Positions 21,991 to 30,314 of a DNA stretch of 46,919 nt are shown piece after piece. The first letter of the stretch is position 1, and every line of letters begins with the position of its first letter. The notes under the pieces are model-generated. The model had not been told where the DNA came from and ran no database searches. It saw only the letters and a list, made by a program, of their open reading frames with translations. Position numbers and translations under genes: made by a program. The DNA lies in IMG/VR virus record IMGVR_UViG_3300028735_000001, positions 1 through 46,919 of that record; one strand, 5' to 3'. This stretch comes from a virus.

Positions 21991-22752
21991 ATGCCGTACC
22001 TGATAGTCGATGACATGACTCAGTCCGTCATCGACGGACCCTACCAGTCCCGCGCCGATGCGGAGCAGGCTCTGCTCCGCATCGGCCTGGACTCGGCCTA
22101 CATCGCCGAGTCCCCGGCTCAGGACTCGCCGTCCCGCCCCGGCGCAGAGCAGCTCGAGGCTCTGCGCCGGCGGTGGCGCCATATCGCCGGCGGACACTGG
22201 GTGGCTGCCTACAATGCCCTTAAGCGGCGTGATTATTCTGTCATGCGCCGCGAGGCCGAGGCGGCCAAGGACGCCCGCGCTAACGCCGACCCCATGGTTG
22301 GCTCGGTCTTCGGGCCGCCACCGGCGCCTCCGCGCGGTCTGGAGCGCTACGAGGAGGCGGGCGCCCGCTACGAGCGGGAGATCCCGCGCCTCGCCGGCGC
22401 AGTCAGCGCCGAAATCCGCAGCCACGAGGCTTGGAAGCGCGAGATGCGCTTGTGGGAGCGCGAGGCCCGCAGGCGCGGCGGGGACCCCCGCCAGTTGTTC
22501 CGCGAGTTCCACGCACTCGCGGATGCCCTCCCCGCCGCCGGAGCGATGGTCTCCGTGGTGCTGCGCCCGGCTGCGCGGGGCACTGATCATGAGGCCGAAC
22601 TGGACGGCGCCCGGCTGCTCGTCTACGTTCCGTTTGAGCAGCGCCTGGCTCCCGGGCGGCGCCGCCGGGCAGTGGTCGAGCTGCGGGAGCACAGCAGCCC
22701 GCCGGATCATCATCGAGCGGCCAATTGGGTCCGCTGGGAGGATGAATCATGA
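21991..22752 (+). CDS. Hypothetical accessory protein
   Basis: 253 residues. Three parts: an N-terminal MPYLIVDDMTQSVIDGPYQS-type sequence with an AEQALLRIG helix that resembles small embedded domains found in phage proteins; a middle Arg/Glu-rich helical region; and a beta-type C-terminus (MVSVVLRPAARGTDHEAELD). No family assigned. Overlaps the ribbon-helix-helix gene by four bases. Confidence 0.45.
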   Translation: MPYLIVDDMTQSVIDGPYQSRADAEQALLRIGLDSAYIAESPAQDSPSRPGAEQLEALRRRWRHIAGGHWVAAYNALKRRDYSVMRREAEAAKDARANADPMVGSVFGPPPAPPRGLERYEEAGARYEREIPRLAGAVSAEIRSHEAWKREMRLWEREARRRGGDPRQLFREFHALADALPAAGAMVSVVLRPAARGTDHEAELDGARLLVYVPFEQRLAPGRRRRAVVELREHSSPPDHHRAANWVRWEDES

Positions 22753-22937
22753 ACGAGAAGACCACCACGACGCGCGGGATCAGCATCCCGCAGGAGTTGT
22801 TGGACGAATTGGACGAGGTGCGCTGGCAACAGAGGCGCAGCCGCAGCTCGGCCATCGCTGAAGCAATCAAGCTGTGGCTCCGGCACCAGAGGCCGGAGTC
22901 CCGGCACAACCCGAAACGCAAACAGGAGGAACAATGA
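22749..22937 (+). CDS. Ribbon-helix-helix DNA-binding protein
   Basis: 62 residues. RGISIPQELLDELDEVRWQQ and RSRSSAIAEAIKLWLRHQ are a textbook MetJ/Arc/CopG-type ribbon-helix-helix: a beta strand, two helices with the SRSxAI turn. It binds DNA as a dimer. It may autoregulate this operon or act as a partner of the ParB-like protein downstream. The C-terminus is basic and short. No toxin partner is recognisable next to it. Confidence 0.7.
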   Translation: MNEKTTTTRGISIPQELLDELDEVRWQQRRSRSSAIAEAIKLWLRHQRPESRHNPKRKQEEQ

Positions 22938-23329
22938 CTGTACTGAATCTGACTCAGCATCCGGCCACGCCGGACCAGATCGAGACCGGCGTGGTGGAGC
23001 CGCCGGACAAGGCGCTCGTGCAGCGCCTGCTCACGTTTGACGAAATCCCCGTTCCGGAGCAGATTGTCACGCGGGCGTGCGCACTTGCCGACATTGCGGC
23101 AGAGTACGCCAATTCCCATCATGTCGACGCCGTCATGATCGGCGGCGCACCGTACCTGATGTCTGCGCTCGAGGCGGCGTTGGAGGCGGTCGACCTGCAG
23201 CCGGTGTACGCATTTACCCGGCGGGAAGTGGTCGAGCGCGTGCAGCCGGACGGCAGCGTGGCCAAGACTGCCGTGTTCCGGTTCGCGGGCTGGGTCCACC
23301 CGTGGTCCCCTGAAGAGGAGGAGGAGTAA
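22934..23329 (+). CDS. Conserved LNLTQHPAT-family protein
   Basis: 131 residues from the ATG at 22934 behind AGGAGG. The start TVLNLTQHPATPDQ, the central AVMIGGAPYLMSALEAALEA and VYAFTRREVVERVQPDG mark a widespread small family in phages, plasmids and some chromosomes. It looks like a Rossmann-type alpha/beta fold with a Gly-rich loop. Its biochemical role is, to my knowledge, not established. It ends in an acidic EEEEE tail. Confidence 0.6.
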   Translation: MTVLNLTQHPATPDQIETGVVEPPDKALVQRLLTFDEIPVPEQIVTRACALADIAAEYANSHHVDAVMIGGAPYLMSALEAALEAVDLQPVYAFTRREVVERVQPDGSVAKTAVFRFAGWVHPWSPEEEEE

Positions 23330-23331
23330 TC

Positions 23332-23541
23332 ATGCTTGTACGAGGCTTCTTGTACGGACTTGTCTGCGGCGGCTTGGGCGCCGCCGCCGCCCTCAACATC
23401 GAGGCGGGCAAATTCGGCTACGCCGCCGCAGATATCGCTCTCGGCGCCGTGGCGCTGCTGCTCGCCTGGCGGGAATGGTTGCGCACCCGGCGTTTCGCGC
23501 GCCTGTTGGAGAGGATTGGAGGTACGCCATGCGGCTGGTAA
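23332..23541 (+). CDS. Small two-helix membrane protein
   Basis: 69 residues. Two hydrophobic segments (FLYGLVCGGLGAAAALNI and AADIALGAVALLLAW) and a basic C-terminal end (REWLRTRRFARLLERI). Two-helix proteins of this size in early or accessory operons may be superinfection or membrane-remodelling factors; no specific assignment. Confidence 0.5.
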   Translation: MLVRGFLYGLVCGGLGAAAALNIEAGKFGYAAADIALGAVALLLAWREWLRTRRFARLLERIGGTPCGW

Positions 23542-23669
23542 TCCAGTACCGGAAGCCCAGCCTGCTGCTCCGGCTGCTGTGGGCCGCAGTCATGCTGGCC
23601 GGGTTGGCGCTGTTGACGGCGATTCCTATCGCCATCGGTTATCTCTTCCTCACGCGGAGGCTGCCATGA
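23529..23669 (+). CDS. 46-residue single-span membrane protein
   Basis: ATG at 23529 behind GGAGG, overlapping the previous gene by 13 bases. Sequence MRLVIQYRKPSLLLRLLWAA is followed by a hydrophobic run (VMLAGLALLTAIPIAIGYLF) and LTRRLP. One membrane span with basic flanks. Unrecognised. Confidence 0.45.
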   Translation: MRLVIQYRKPSLLLRLLWAAVMLAGLALLTAIPIAIGYLFLTRRLP

Positions 23670-23926
23670 CTGCGCCCGGGAAGAATTCCTGGCTCAGCCG
23701 CATCGATCCGGCGCGGCTTCCCGTGGAATCTCTGCTCGACGCCATGGAGCAGGATCTCAGCGTCGGCGTGTGCCTCGCCTGCTACGAGGAGCAGGAGCAG
23801 GTGGAGCCGGATGCGCAGGGGCTGCTCTGCGAGTCCTGTGGAGAGCACGCCGTGTACGGCATCGAGATCATCGTGATGGCGCTGCCTCCGTCTGCGTTCG
23901 GGGACGGGGAGGATGACGTGCAATGA
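23666..23926 (+). CDS. Small zinc-ribbon protein
   Basis: 86 residues from the ATG at 23666. GVCLACYEEQEQVEPDAQGL and LCESCGEHAVYG give a CxxC...CxxC zinc ribbon of a type common in phage accessory regions (CLAC...CESCG...VYG). It is likely a nucleic-acid or protein-binding adaptor. The stop overlaps the ParB-like start. Confidence 0.6.
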   Translation: MTAPGKNSWLSRIDPARLPVESLLDAMEQDLSVGVCLACYEEQEQVEPDAQGLLCESCGEHAVYGIEIIVMALPPSAFGDGEDDVQ

Positions 23927-24699
23927 AACCGCAAGCAGTACTCAAGCTGGCCCCCGGCGCCATCGAGCTGGGGGCCAACAGCCGCATTGGCGACGAGCAC
24001 ATCGACCGCATGGTATCGGATCTGCTCGCTGTCGGGGCGCAGTTGCAGCCGGTGGGCGTTGTCAGGCATGGCAGCGCCTACCGTCTGATCTACGGTTACC
24101 GCCGAACGAAGGCGATCAAGCGCATTGCCGAGCGCAGCCTCGTTCCGGAGGGGCATCCGCTGCGCAGCGTGATGGCCGTGCTGCTGCCGCCGGGCACGGA
24201 CGAACTGGCGGCGCAGATTGCGGAGAACAGCCATCGGCTGGAGTACTCGCCACTGGAGGAAGCGGCGCTGGTTGTCCGCATGGAGCAGTCGGGGATGTCC
24301 TCCAAGCGCATTGCCGAACTGTTCGGTCGCAGTCCGGGCTGGGTATCGCAGCGCAAGGCGTTGCTGTCTCTGCCTGAGTCGGTGCAGAAACTGATCGGGC
24401 ACCATCTTACCGTCTACCAGGCCTACCAGCTCACGCTGCTAAGCGACGCGCAGCGTGAAGCGGAGATCCGCAAGCTGCTGCGCGACGCGAACGAGAAACC
24501 GCAGGAGCGGCAGGAGTCGTCGCCCCGCACGTCCGGGCACTTCAGCCGCACTGCAGTGATCCGCGAGTTGAGCGATGCGGTGCAGTCCCTGCCCAAGGGT
24601 GACGAGTGCCGCCGCATCACGGAATTGGTTCTGCGCCTGCTTCAGGGCGAGGTGGGGGCTGACAGGTTTATTGACAGTCTGGAGCAATTGTTGGGCTGA
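23923..24699 (+). CDS. ParB-like protein with helix-turn-helix
   Basis: 258 residues. The N-terminal ParB/Srx-fold domain shows the ParB box YGYRRTKA (57-64) and AAQIAENSHRLEYSPLEEAA (97-115, compare ENIQR...L.P.EEA of ParB). The KorB/ParB-type helix-turn-helix is MSSKRIAELFGRSPGWVSQR (125-144). The C-terminus is a helical dimerisation-type region. ParB proteins load on a centromere site, but no ParA is encoded here, so it may be a partition adaptor that uses a host ParA, a transcription regulator, or a nuclease-like ParB. Compatible with a plasmid-like prophage state. Confidence 0.78.
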   Translation: MKPQAVLKLAPGAIELGANSRIGDEHIDRMVSDLLAVGAQLQPVGVVRHGSAYRLIYGYRRTKAIKRIAERSLVPEGHPLRSVMAVLLPPGTDELAAQIAENSHRLEYSPLEEAALVVRMEQSGMSSKRIAELFGRSPGWVSQRKALLSLPESVQKLIGHHLTVYQAYQLTLLSDAQREAEIRKLLRDANEKPQERQESSPRTSGHFSRTAVIRELSDAVQSLPKGDECRRITELVLRLLQGEVGADRFIDSLEQLLG

Positions 24700-24777
24700 C
24701 TGAATGGATGTGTATACAGATACTGGATCCGTTTCCGGCCCGGACGTGGAATTCCCAGAATAAGATGAGGATAGAAC

Positions 24778-26916
24778 ATGGCACAGTACCTGACCTACCG
24801 TAACGGGCGGTTTGAGTGGCTCGGAGGCTACGACACCAAGCTCATACCCAAGGACGCCAAATTCATTTGGGATGTCGAGCGGCGCCGCTGGTGGACCGAT
24901 GATCCGGCCAAGGCAGAGTCGCTGAAACAGTACTGCGATCCGAGCGCAGCCGAGGCGCTCAATGCCTGGTATCGCCACCAGCAGGCGGAACTCGACGCCA
25001 GCATGGCCACCGATGCCGACATCCATGTCCCCGCCCCTCCCGGACTAGCCTATCTCGGCTATCAGAAAGCCGGCATTGCTTATGCGATGCGCCGCGAGGC
25101 TACGCTGCTGGCCGACGAAATGGGCTTGGGAAAAACCATCCAGGCCATCGGCGTCGCCAACGCCATGCCGGAACTGCGCCGCATCCTGGTCGTCTGTCCA
25201 GCATCTCTCAAGATCAACTGGGCGAGGGAGCTGGACAAGTGGCTGGTCAACGAGCGCCTCACCATCGGCATCGTGCGCGGCGGCGACTGGCCGCAAACCG
25301 ACGTCGTCATCATCAACTATGACATCGTCGAACGCCATCTGCGCAACATCCATGGAATCAACTGGGATCTGTTGATTCTGGACGAGGCCCACTATGTGAA
25401 AAATCCAGATGCCAAACGCACCCAGGCGATCATGGGTGTGAAGAGATGGAATCCCGACGCCCGCGAGTGGATCGTCACGAAACCAGCCATCGATGCCCGG
25501 CGCCGGCTCGCACTGACTGGCACGCCGATCCTCAACCGGCCGCAGGAGATGTGGACGCTCGTGGATTTCTGCCTGCGCCATGTCCCGGTCTGGAAACGCC
25601 CGCAGTATATGAGGAGCAAGAGCAAGTTTTGGGAACGCTACGCCGGCTACCGCGAGGGCTACCGGGGCTACTACGAGTTCACCGGGCCGCAGAACCTGGA
25701 CGAGCTGCGGCAGGAGTGTCGGCGGCTGTTCATGATCCGCCGTTTGAAGTCCCAGGTGTTGACCGATCTGCCGCCCAAGATCCGCCAGGTGGTCCAGGTG
25801 CCCAGCGACGCCTACCGCGAGGTGATCGCACGCGAGTGGGCTGCGCAGAAGGCCAAGGCGGAACAACTTGCCTTGGCGCGGGCGAAGATGCTCTTCGCCA
25901 AGGCCGCGGGAACCGAGGACGAGTACCGCGAGGCGGTGCGCGAGCTGCGCGAAGCCCAGGCCGTCGCGTTCGAGGAGATGAGCCGCGTGCGGCACGAGGT
26001 GGGGCTGGCTACGCTGGAGGCTTCGGAGTCCATCATCGAGAGCATTCTCGACGGCGGCAAGAAAGTGGTTTTCTTCGCGCATCACCGCGACGTCATCGAG
26101 AAACTGCGCGACATGTGCGCAGAGCATATCGGAAAAGACAAGGTGGTGGTGTTGTACGGAGGCATGAGCGAAAGCGCCAAAGACTCTGTGCGGGAACGGT
26201 TCCAGAGGGACAAGTCCGTGCAGGTGTTCGTCGGCTCCATCATGGCCGCCGGCGTGGGTCTGACCCTCACCGCCGCGTCGCACGTCGTGTTCTTGGAGCT
26301 GGACTGGGTGCCGGCCAACGTGGCGCAGGCTGAGGATCGGCTGCACCGCATCGGGCAGGAGGAGCCAGTGCTGGTGCAGCACCTGGTGCTCGAAGGCTCG
26401 CTCACCGCACGCATGGCGCAAGTGGTGGTTGAGAAGCAGCGCACCATCGAAGAGGCCATGGACGGAGACTACAGCAATCCCTATGCAAGCGAGGTCGTCA
26501 CTGCTGCGGATGCGGACAACCCCGGCGGCGTGGCAGTGAGCCGCGAGCGGATCCACAAGGAGGCGGAATCCCTGCCGGAGAGGCACGTCGTCCTGATCCG
26601 GTCTTTCATCCGGTATCTCGCTTCCGCCTGCGACTACGCCGACAGACGGGACGACTGCGGTTTCAACAAGTACGATGCCGTCCTGGGACACCGGTTGGCG
26701 GGCATTCCCGATGAGCAGTTCACTCCGCGCGTGGCGGTGCTTGCCAAGGCATTGTGCCGCAAGTACCATCGCCAGTTGATCTCGGAGTTCGGCGGCGACG
26801 CCTACGAAACGGTCTACGGCGCCCCTTCATCCGAACGCAAGAGGGTTCGCAATCCTCAGGGCCGCGACAGTGGAGATGATCCGGTGGAGGAACTGTTCCG
26901 GCTGCAATCCCTGTGA
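24778..26916 (+). CDS. SNF2-family ATPase/helicase
   Basis: 712 residues, ATG at 24778 behind GAGGA. Motif I LADEMGLGKT (111-120), motif Ia VVCPASLKINW, motif II LLILDEAHYVKN (198-209), motif III LALTGTPILN (244-253), and motif V/VI in AAGVGLTLTAASHVVFLELD, then QAEDRLHRIGQ. This is the SMARCAL1/RapA-like SNF2 pattern. Such enzymes translocate on DNA, remodel protein-DNA complexes or anneal strands. A ~150-residue C-terminal extension is unassigned and ends near KRVRNPQGRDSGDDP, a motif repeated in the virion proteins. The 78-base gap upstream holds tgtataca and a possible TAAGAT -10, too weak to call. Confidence 0.85.
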   Translation: MAQYLTYRNGRFEWLGGYDTKLIPKDAKFIWDVERRRWWTDDPAKAESLKQYCDPSAAEALNAWYRHQQAELDASMATDADIHVPAPPGLAYLGYQKAGIAYAMRREATLLADEMGLGKTIQAIGVANAMPELRRILVVCPASLKINWARELDKWLVNERLTIGIVRGGDWPQTDVVIINYDIVERHLRNIHGINWDLLILDEAHYVKNPDAKRTQAIMGVKRWNPDAREWIVTKPAIDARRRLALTGTPILNRPQEMWTLVDFCLRHVPVWKRPQYMRSKSKFWERYAGYREGYRGYYEFTGPQNLDELRQECRRLFMIRRLKSQVLTDLPPKIRQVVQVPSDAYREVIAREWAAQKAKAEQLALARAKMLFAKAAGTEDEYREAVRELREAQAVAFEEMSRVRHEVGLATLEASESIIESILDGGKKVVFFAHHRDVIEKLRDMCAEHIGKDKVVVLYGGMSESAKDSVRERFQRDKSVQVFVGSIMAAGVGLTLTAASHVVFLELDWVPANVAQAEDRLHRIGQEEPVLVQHLVLEGSLTARMAQVVVEKQRTIEEAMDGDYSNPYASEVVTAADADNPGGVAVSRERIHKEAESLPERHVVLIRSFIRYLASACDYADRRDDCGFNKYDAVLGHRLAGIPDEQFTPRVAVLAKALCRKYHRQLISEFGGDAYETVYGAPSSERKRVRNPQGRDSGDDPVEELFRLQSL

Positions 26917-27001
26917 CCGGGTGCCTTGCGGAGCGCACAGCATACTGCGGATCTCCCAAGCCGGTCGACAGGTTCCGTTCAGCAGGTCAGGGCTGCGTGC
27001 T

Positions 27002-27322
27002 TCATCTCAGCCGCGCGTGCAGGTCTGTCATCCACTCGACGAGTTCGCCTGCGAGGTCTGACAATGCGCTCTCGAGCTTCTCCGCAGCAGCCGCCGCCGA
27101 CTTCGCCCGCTTCACTATGTCGCGGAGCTGGTCGAAGTCAACCGACTCCTCAAGATCGGCCAGACGCTCCTCCAGCTGCTCCAGCCGCTGCAGGCGCTCG
27201 CGGATCTCCGGGATGCTGTACTCGTCCAGCAGGTCCCCGATGTCCGGCAGCTTTTCCGCTGCGTCCTCGCCAAGGACGCTAACCGCCGTTTCTCCGATCT
27301 CGATCAGTTCCTCATCGCTCAT
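27002..27322 (-). CDS. Acidic coiled-coil protein
   Basis: 106 residues; start at 27322 on the minus strand (MSDEELIEIGETAVSVLGED). The middle is a strong coiled coil (IRERLQRLEQLEERLADLEE). An upstream in-frame extension exists but is Arg/Gly-rich and overlaps the next gene, so I reject it. Stop-start overlap with the gene at 27319 shows coupling. Function unknown; as a partner of the 620-residue coiled-coil protein it could be a scaffold component. Confidence 0.55.
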   Translation of the reverse strand: MSDEELIEIGETAVSVLGEDAAEKLPDIGDLLDEYSIPEIRERLQRLEQLEERLADLEESVDFDQLRDIVKRAKSAAAAAEKLESALSDLAGELVEWMTDLHARLR

Positions 27323-27513
27323 GGCATCCTCGTGTCGTAGACGACCCGCCCGTAGGCGTCCACCACGCGGGCCGTCCTGCCTTCCCGAACCGCAAGCTGC
27401 CACGCCCGGGCCACTGCCGATTCCAGGGACGGATACTCGCCATCGTCGTACCAGTGCTCGCGGTAGATGCATCGGTACTGCACCAGCCACCACTGCTGTG
27501 GTGCGAAGTACAT
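27319..27513 (-). CDS. Small conserved-type protein
   Basis: 64 residues. YRCIYREHWYDDGEYPSLES and AVREGRTARVVDAYGRVVYD match a short phage and plasmid module (W...D.G.Ys.l..A...A.....g...RVVD..GrVvY). Overlaps the coiled-coil gene start by four bases. No ribosome binding site is obvious. The ~60-base gap upstream contains small hairpins (atcaca/tgtgat, 27548-27562). Confidence 0.5.
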   Translation of the reverse strand: MYFAPQQWWLVQYRCIYREHWYDDGEYPSLESAVARAWQLAVREGRTARVVDAYGRVVYDTRMP

Positions 27514-27573
27514 GGCTTGTCATGCAGGCGGGACCCGCCAGGCGGGATCACACGCTGTGATGATGCTACACGA

Positions 27574-29436
27574 TCACGCCGCAGGTTGTCCAGACCCTGC
27601 GCTCCCTGCGCTGCGCCGCTTGCGCTGCGGTGGCTGGGCCGCCGCCGCTTCCGCCGCCTCCTCCGCAGCCCAGATCTGATCTGCAGTAAAGAACTCGTGC
27701 AAGAACTGGCTCCAGCGCTCCGGAGCTTTGCTGACCACGTCCCAGATCGGCGGGAACGTCTTGATCAAAGTTCCGACAACCTGCTCTCCATACTGGAGCA
27801 CGCTGTCGTAAACGATCCGTCCCTGCGCCTGCTCGCCGAACATCCCGGCGTCGGTCAGCTCGATAAGGCGTGCTGCGAAATCGGCTCCGCTCTCGCCGTC
27901 GGAGAACGACTGGAGAAGCGGACGGCGGATCATGCCGAGGAACTGGTGGAACTGTGTCATGGTTGTGTCTCCCTGTGGCGACGGCTGCTGCGGCTGTCCC
28001 TCCGTAGCCGCACCCGGCTGCGCAGCCCCGCCGGGCGGAACGGCGCCGGCAGGCACGGATGCTGGCGGGACCGGCTGCCCCTGCCCTGTTTTCGCCACCG
28101 CCATATTGTACATCGCACCCGCGATGACGGTTCCCAGAATTGACAAGCCCTGCACGATCTGCGGAATGTAGTCGGTCCACGATGATTTGGGCGCCGGCTG
28201 ATCGTCGATGCCCAGCAGGTCGCGCAGTTTCTCCTTCACGCCGGAGAGTTCCTCGAGACTCTGCATCAGCGACTTCGGCTGCTGATCCTGGCTCGCCGGC
28301 TCTGTTTGCGGCTGCGCTGCGCTGCGGGCAAGCATCGTTTCCATGGCGCGGATTCGCTCTTCCTGGATCTGAAACACGCGGTCGACGTACTGCTTGTCGC
28401 GTTCCATCATCAGCGCAAGCACGCGCTCCATGTCCGACTGCGGTTTCTCCGGAATCATCTCGCGGATCACCTGCATGGTCTCCTTGAGCACTGCCGTAGG
28501 ATTCTGCGCTGTCGGCTGGATCTTCAGCGCCTGCTCGACGCCCTTGTTCATGATCTGGGCGGCGCCTTCCGTTGCTGCTTTGATGACTTCCAGGCTGCGG
28601 GCCGCAATGTCGGCGTCGCTGGCCGCGCCGCGGCTTTTCTCCGTCTCGGCACGCTTCGCTTTTTCCTCAGCTACGGTCAGCATTCTGTCCGTCATGCGGT
28701 TGACAGTGCTTGCCAGTTCTTTGACTGCTTCCACGTTCGCCATGTCGTCCTCGTTCTCCTTCCTGCTTCTGAAACCCTCGTCCCCCGGAACCTGTATGCC
28801 CTGGCTCCGGCACCATGTGATGTAGCTCTGGTTTAGCGGATCTGTGACCTCCAGGTGGTCGAGATCGAGTACCGGGCGGTGCTGCGAGAGATCCCTGCCG
28901 CCCAGGTTGCGTATCGTACAGGTGGTCACATTGGAGAGTCCCATGTCCGAATCGTTCAGCTTGAGGTGGTAGTCGCCGGCGCCGTACATTCTGAGCAGAT
29001 CGTCTTGCGAGACATACTCGTAGAGCTTGTCTGCCTGGCGGTGCCCCTGTTTCATGACGGGCCAGATCCGGTACAGGTAAACCACGACGCGGTCGTGGTA
29101 CTCCGGCTTTTCCATCAGGCTACGCCAGTAGTCGAAGAATTTCGCCGGCTTGATGCGGGCGTCCGTAGTGTCGTCACGGAAGTGGCGCGTGATCGGCTTC
29201 GGCAGCGGTTTGACCAACACTTTCGGGGGCCGCTTCTTCCGCTCCTTTGGCGAAGCCGGCACTCTCACAGCACGCTGCGGCTCCGCTTCAGGCTCCCGAT
29301 CCTCGGGAGCCGCTTCGTCTCGCAACTCCTGCTCGATCAGCTCCGCTTCCGTCTGCTGCTGTTGTTCCAGGTACTCCTCAAGCGCCTGGTCCTCAGGTGC
29401 TGGAGGCACGGGCTTGACTTCGTCTGCACCAGCCAT
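27574..29436 (-). CDS. Large coiled-coil protein with one membrane segment, probable virion or assembly protein
   Basis: 620 residues, start at 29436 (minus) behind GGAGG. Acidic, Gln/Glu-rich N-terminus (1-60), a basic patch (KERKKRPPK, 64-72), a globular region ~80-220 (FFDYWRSLMEKPEYHDRVVV), coiled-coil stretches ~231-270 and ~335-370, one likely membrane span ~424-446 (IVQGLSILGTVIAGAMYNMA), then a Pro/Gly/Gln-rich linker and a helical C-terminus ending in a basic QPPQRKRRS. No family is recognised. It is transcribed divergently from the virion operon and shares its regulatory region, so a structural, scaffold or morphogenesis role is the best guess. Confidence 0.55.
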   Translation of the reverse strand: MAGADEVKPVPPAPEDQALEEYLEQQQQTEAELIEQELRDEAAPEDREPEAEPQRAVRVPASPKERKKRPPKVLVKPLPKPITRHFRDDTTDARIKPAKFFDYWRSLMEKPEYHDRVVVYLYRIWPVMKQGHRQADKLYEYVSQDDLLRMYGAGDYHLKLNDSDMGLSNVTTCTIRNLGGRDLSQHRPVLDLDHLEVTDPLNQSYITWCRSQGIQVPGDEGFRSRKENEDDMANVEAVKELASTVNRMTDRMLTVAEEKAKRAETEKSRGAASDADIAARSLEVIKAATEGAAQIMNKGVEQALKIQPTAQNPTAVLKETMQVIREMIPEKPQSDMERVLALMMERDKQYVDRVFQIQEERIRAMETMLARSAAQPQTEPASQDQQPKSLMQSLEELSGVKEKLRDLLGIDDQPAPKSSWTDYIPQIVQGLSILGTVIAGAMYNMAVAKTGQGQPVPPASVPAGAVPPGGAAQPGAATEGQPQQPSPQGDTTMTQFHQFLGMIRRPLLQSFSDGESGADFAARLIELTDAGMFGEQAQGRIVYDSVLQYGEQVVGTLIKTFPPIWDVVSKAPERWSQFLHEFFTADQIWAAEEAAEAAAAQPPQRKRRSAGSAGSGQPAA

Positions 29437-29645
29437 TCAACCTCCATCGGCGCAGATGTGCGCAGATCGAGTCTATCACAGAGCGAAGAAAATTGAGACG
29501 GGGGGATTGACATCATGCTTGACATCGGCGCCATAGGAACATTTCCTGCCAAGAATGTTTCTAAAGGGAATCAACAACTTGCAAAGGCCGTCCGCTGCCC
29601 CGTAGTTGCATAAGGTATAAGTATCATATTGCACTGCGATTTCCG
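29437..29645. promoter_or_regulatory. Divergent regulatory region between minus-strand genes and virion operon
   Basis: 209 bases without a gene. TTGACATC occurs twice, 12 bases apart (29507-29514 and 29519-29526), but neither copy has a good -10 at 16-18 bases. The inverted repeat aacatt...aatgtt lies at about 29539-29560. An A/T-rich island (29611-29630, with TATAAG, TATCAT, CATATT) lies 15-40 bases before the transglutaminase-like gene. Poor match to sigma70 spacing suggests an activator-dependent late promoter here. The operator reading of the repeats is inference. Confidence 0.4.
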
Positions 29646-30314
29646 TTGTGGGATTATGCCCGCAGCGTGAGCCGATCCTTCGTGCATCCGGTTTTGGGCG
29701 CAGTGAACGTCCGCACCGACATTGTGCCAGACGGGGGCGACGAGCAGACGGCGGCTGTGATCCGCCTGATGACGGACTACGCCGTTCAGGACAGCCGCAG
29801 CGCCGCAGTCCAGGACGCAGTGCGTGAGGCGCAGATCGCCTACCCTGGACTGTCGCCGGAAGAGCAGATCTTTTATTACGTCCGGGGCCGCGTCCGGTTT
29901 GTCGAGGACGAGGTGACGGCCCTGCCGATCCAGACCTGGTATCAGGAGCCGATAGTCGAGGCGTTGATCCGCCCGGTGGATCTCCTCGCACAGCGTCCTG
30001 TGGCCCAGGGCGACTGCGACGACTTCTCCATGCTCGTCGCTGCGATGCTGCTTGCGCAGGGAATCCCCTGCTCCTACGTTACTGTCGCCGCCGATCCGAG
30101 GGATCCCCGCCAGTTCAGCCACGTCTACGTTGCGAGCTACCGCGGCGGCAAGAGGTTTCCCATCGACGCCAGCCATGGCGAGTATCCGGGCTGGGAAGCC
30201 GAGTCGCCGTACCGCAGGACGGAGTGGCCCGTGGCTGACGAGGAGATGGTTCGAAACAGAGCGCTGGCGCTGGCAATCGCGCTGGCAGCAGGAGTGTACA
30301 TCCTATGCAGGTAG
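29646..30314 (+). CDS. Membrane-anchored transglutaminase-like cysteine protein, first gene of virion operon
   Basis: 222 residues from a TTG at 29646; a GTG at 29667 is equally possible and neither has a good ribosome binding site. The transglutaminase-like triad is visible: Cys124 in VAQGDCDDFSML, His159 in QFSHVYV, Asp174 in FPIDASHG. The C-terminus is a membrane helix (RALALAIALAAGVYILC). In viruses such proteins may process or cross-link virion proteins; in bacteria many are proteases. It leads the virion genes and could mature them or act on the host envelope during entry. Confidence 0.65.
   Translation: MWDYARSVSRSFVHPVLGAVNVRTDIVPDGGDEQTAAVIRLMTDYAVQDSRSAAVQDAVREAQIAYPGLSPEEQIFYYVRGRVRFVEDEVTALPIQTWYQEPIVEALIRPVDLLAQRPVAQGDCDDFSMLVAAMLLAQGIPCSYVTVAADPRDPRQFSHVYVASYRGGKRFPIDASHGEYPGWEAESPYRRTEWPVADEEMVRNRALALAIALAAGVYILCR

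Noticed and set aside
22749-23329. Toxin-antitoxin pair (ribbon-helix-helix plus downstream gene)
   Set aside because: The downstream LNLTQHPAT-family protein has no known toxin motif and the ribbon-helix-helix protein lacks a clear toxin-binding tail.
25045-26769. 574-codon open frame on the minus strand
   Set aside because: It lies wholly antisense to the SNF2 gene, whose motifs are all in the plus strand. High GC content keeps stop codons rare in antisense frames.
26917-27001. Terminator between the convergent SNF2 and coiled-coil genes
   Set aside because: I found no stem with a T-run in either direction in these 85 bases.
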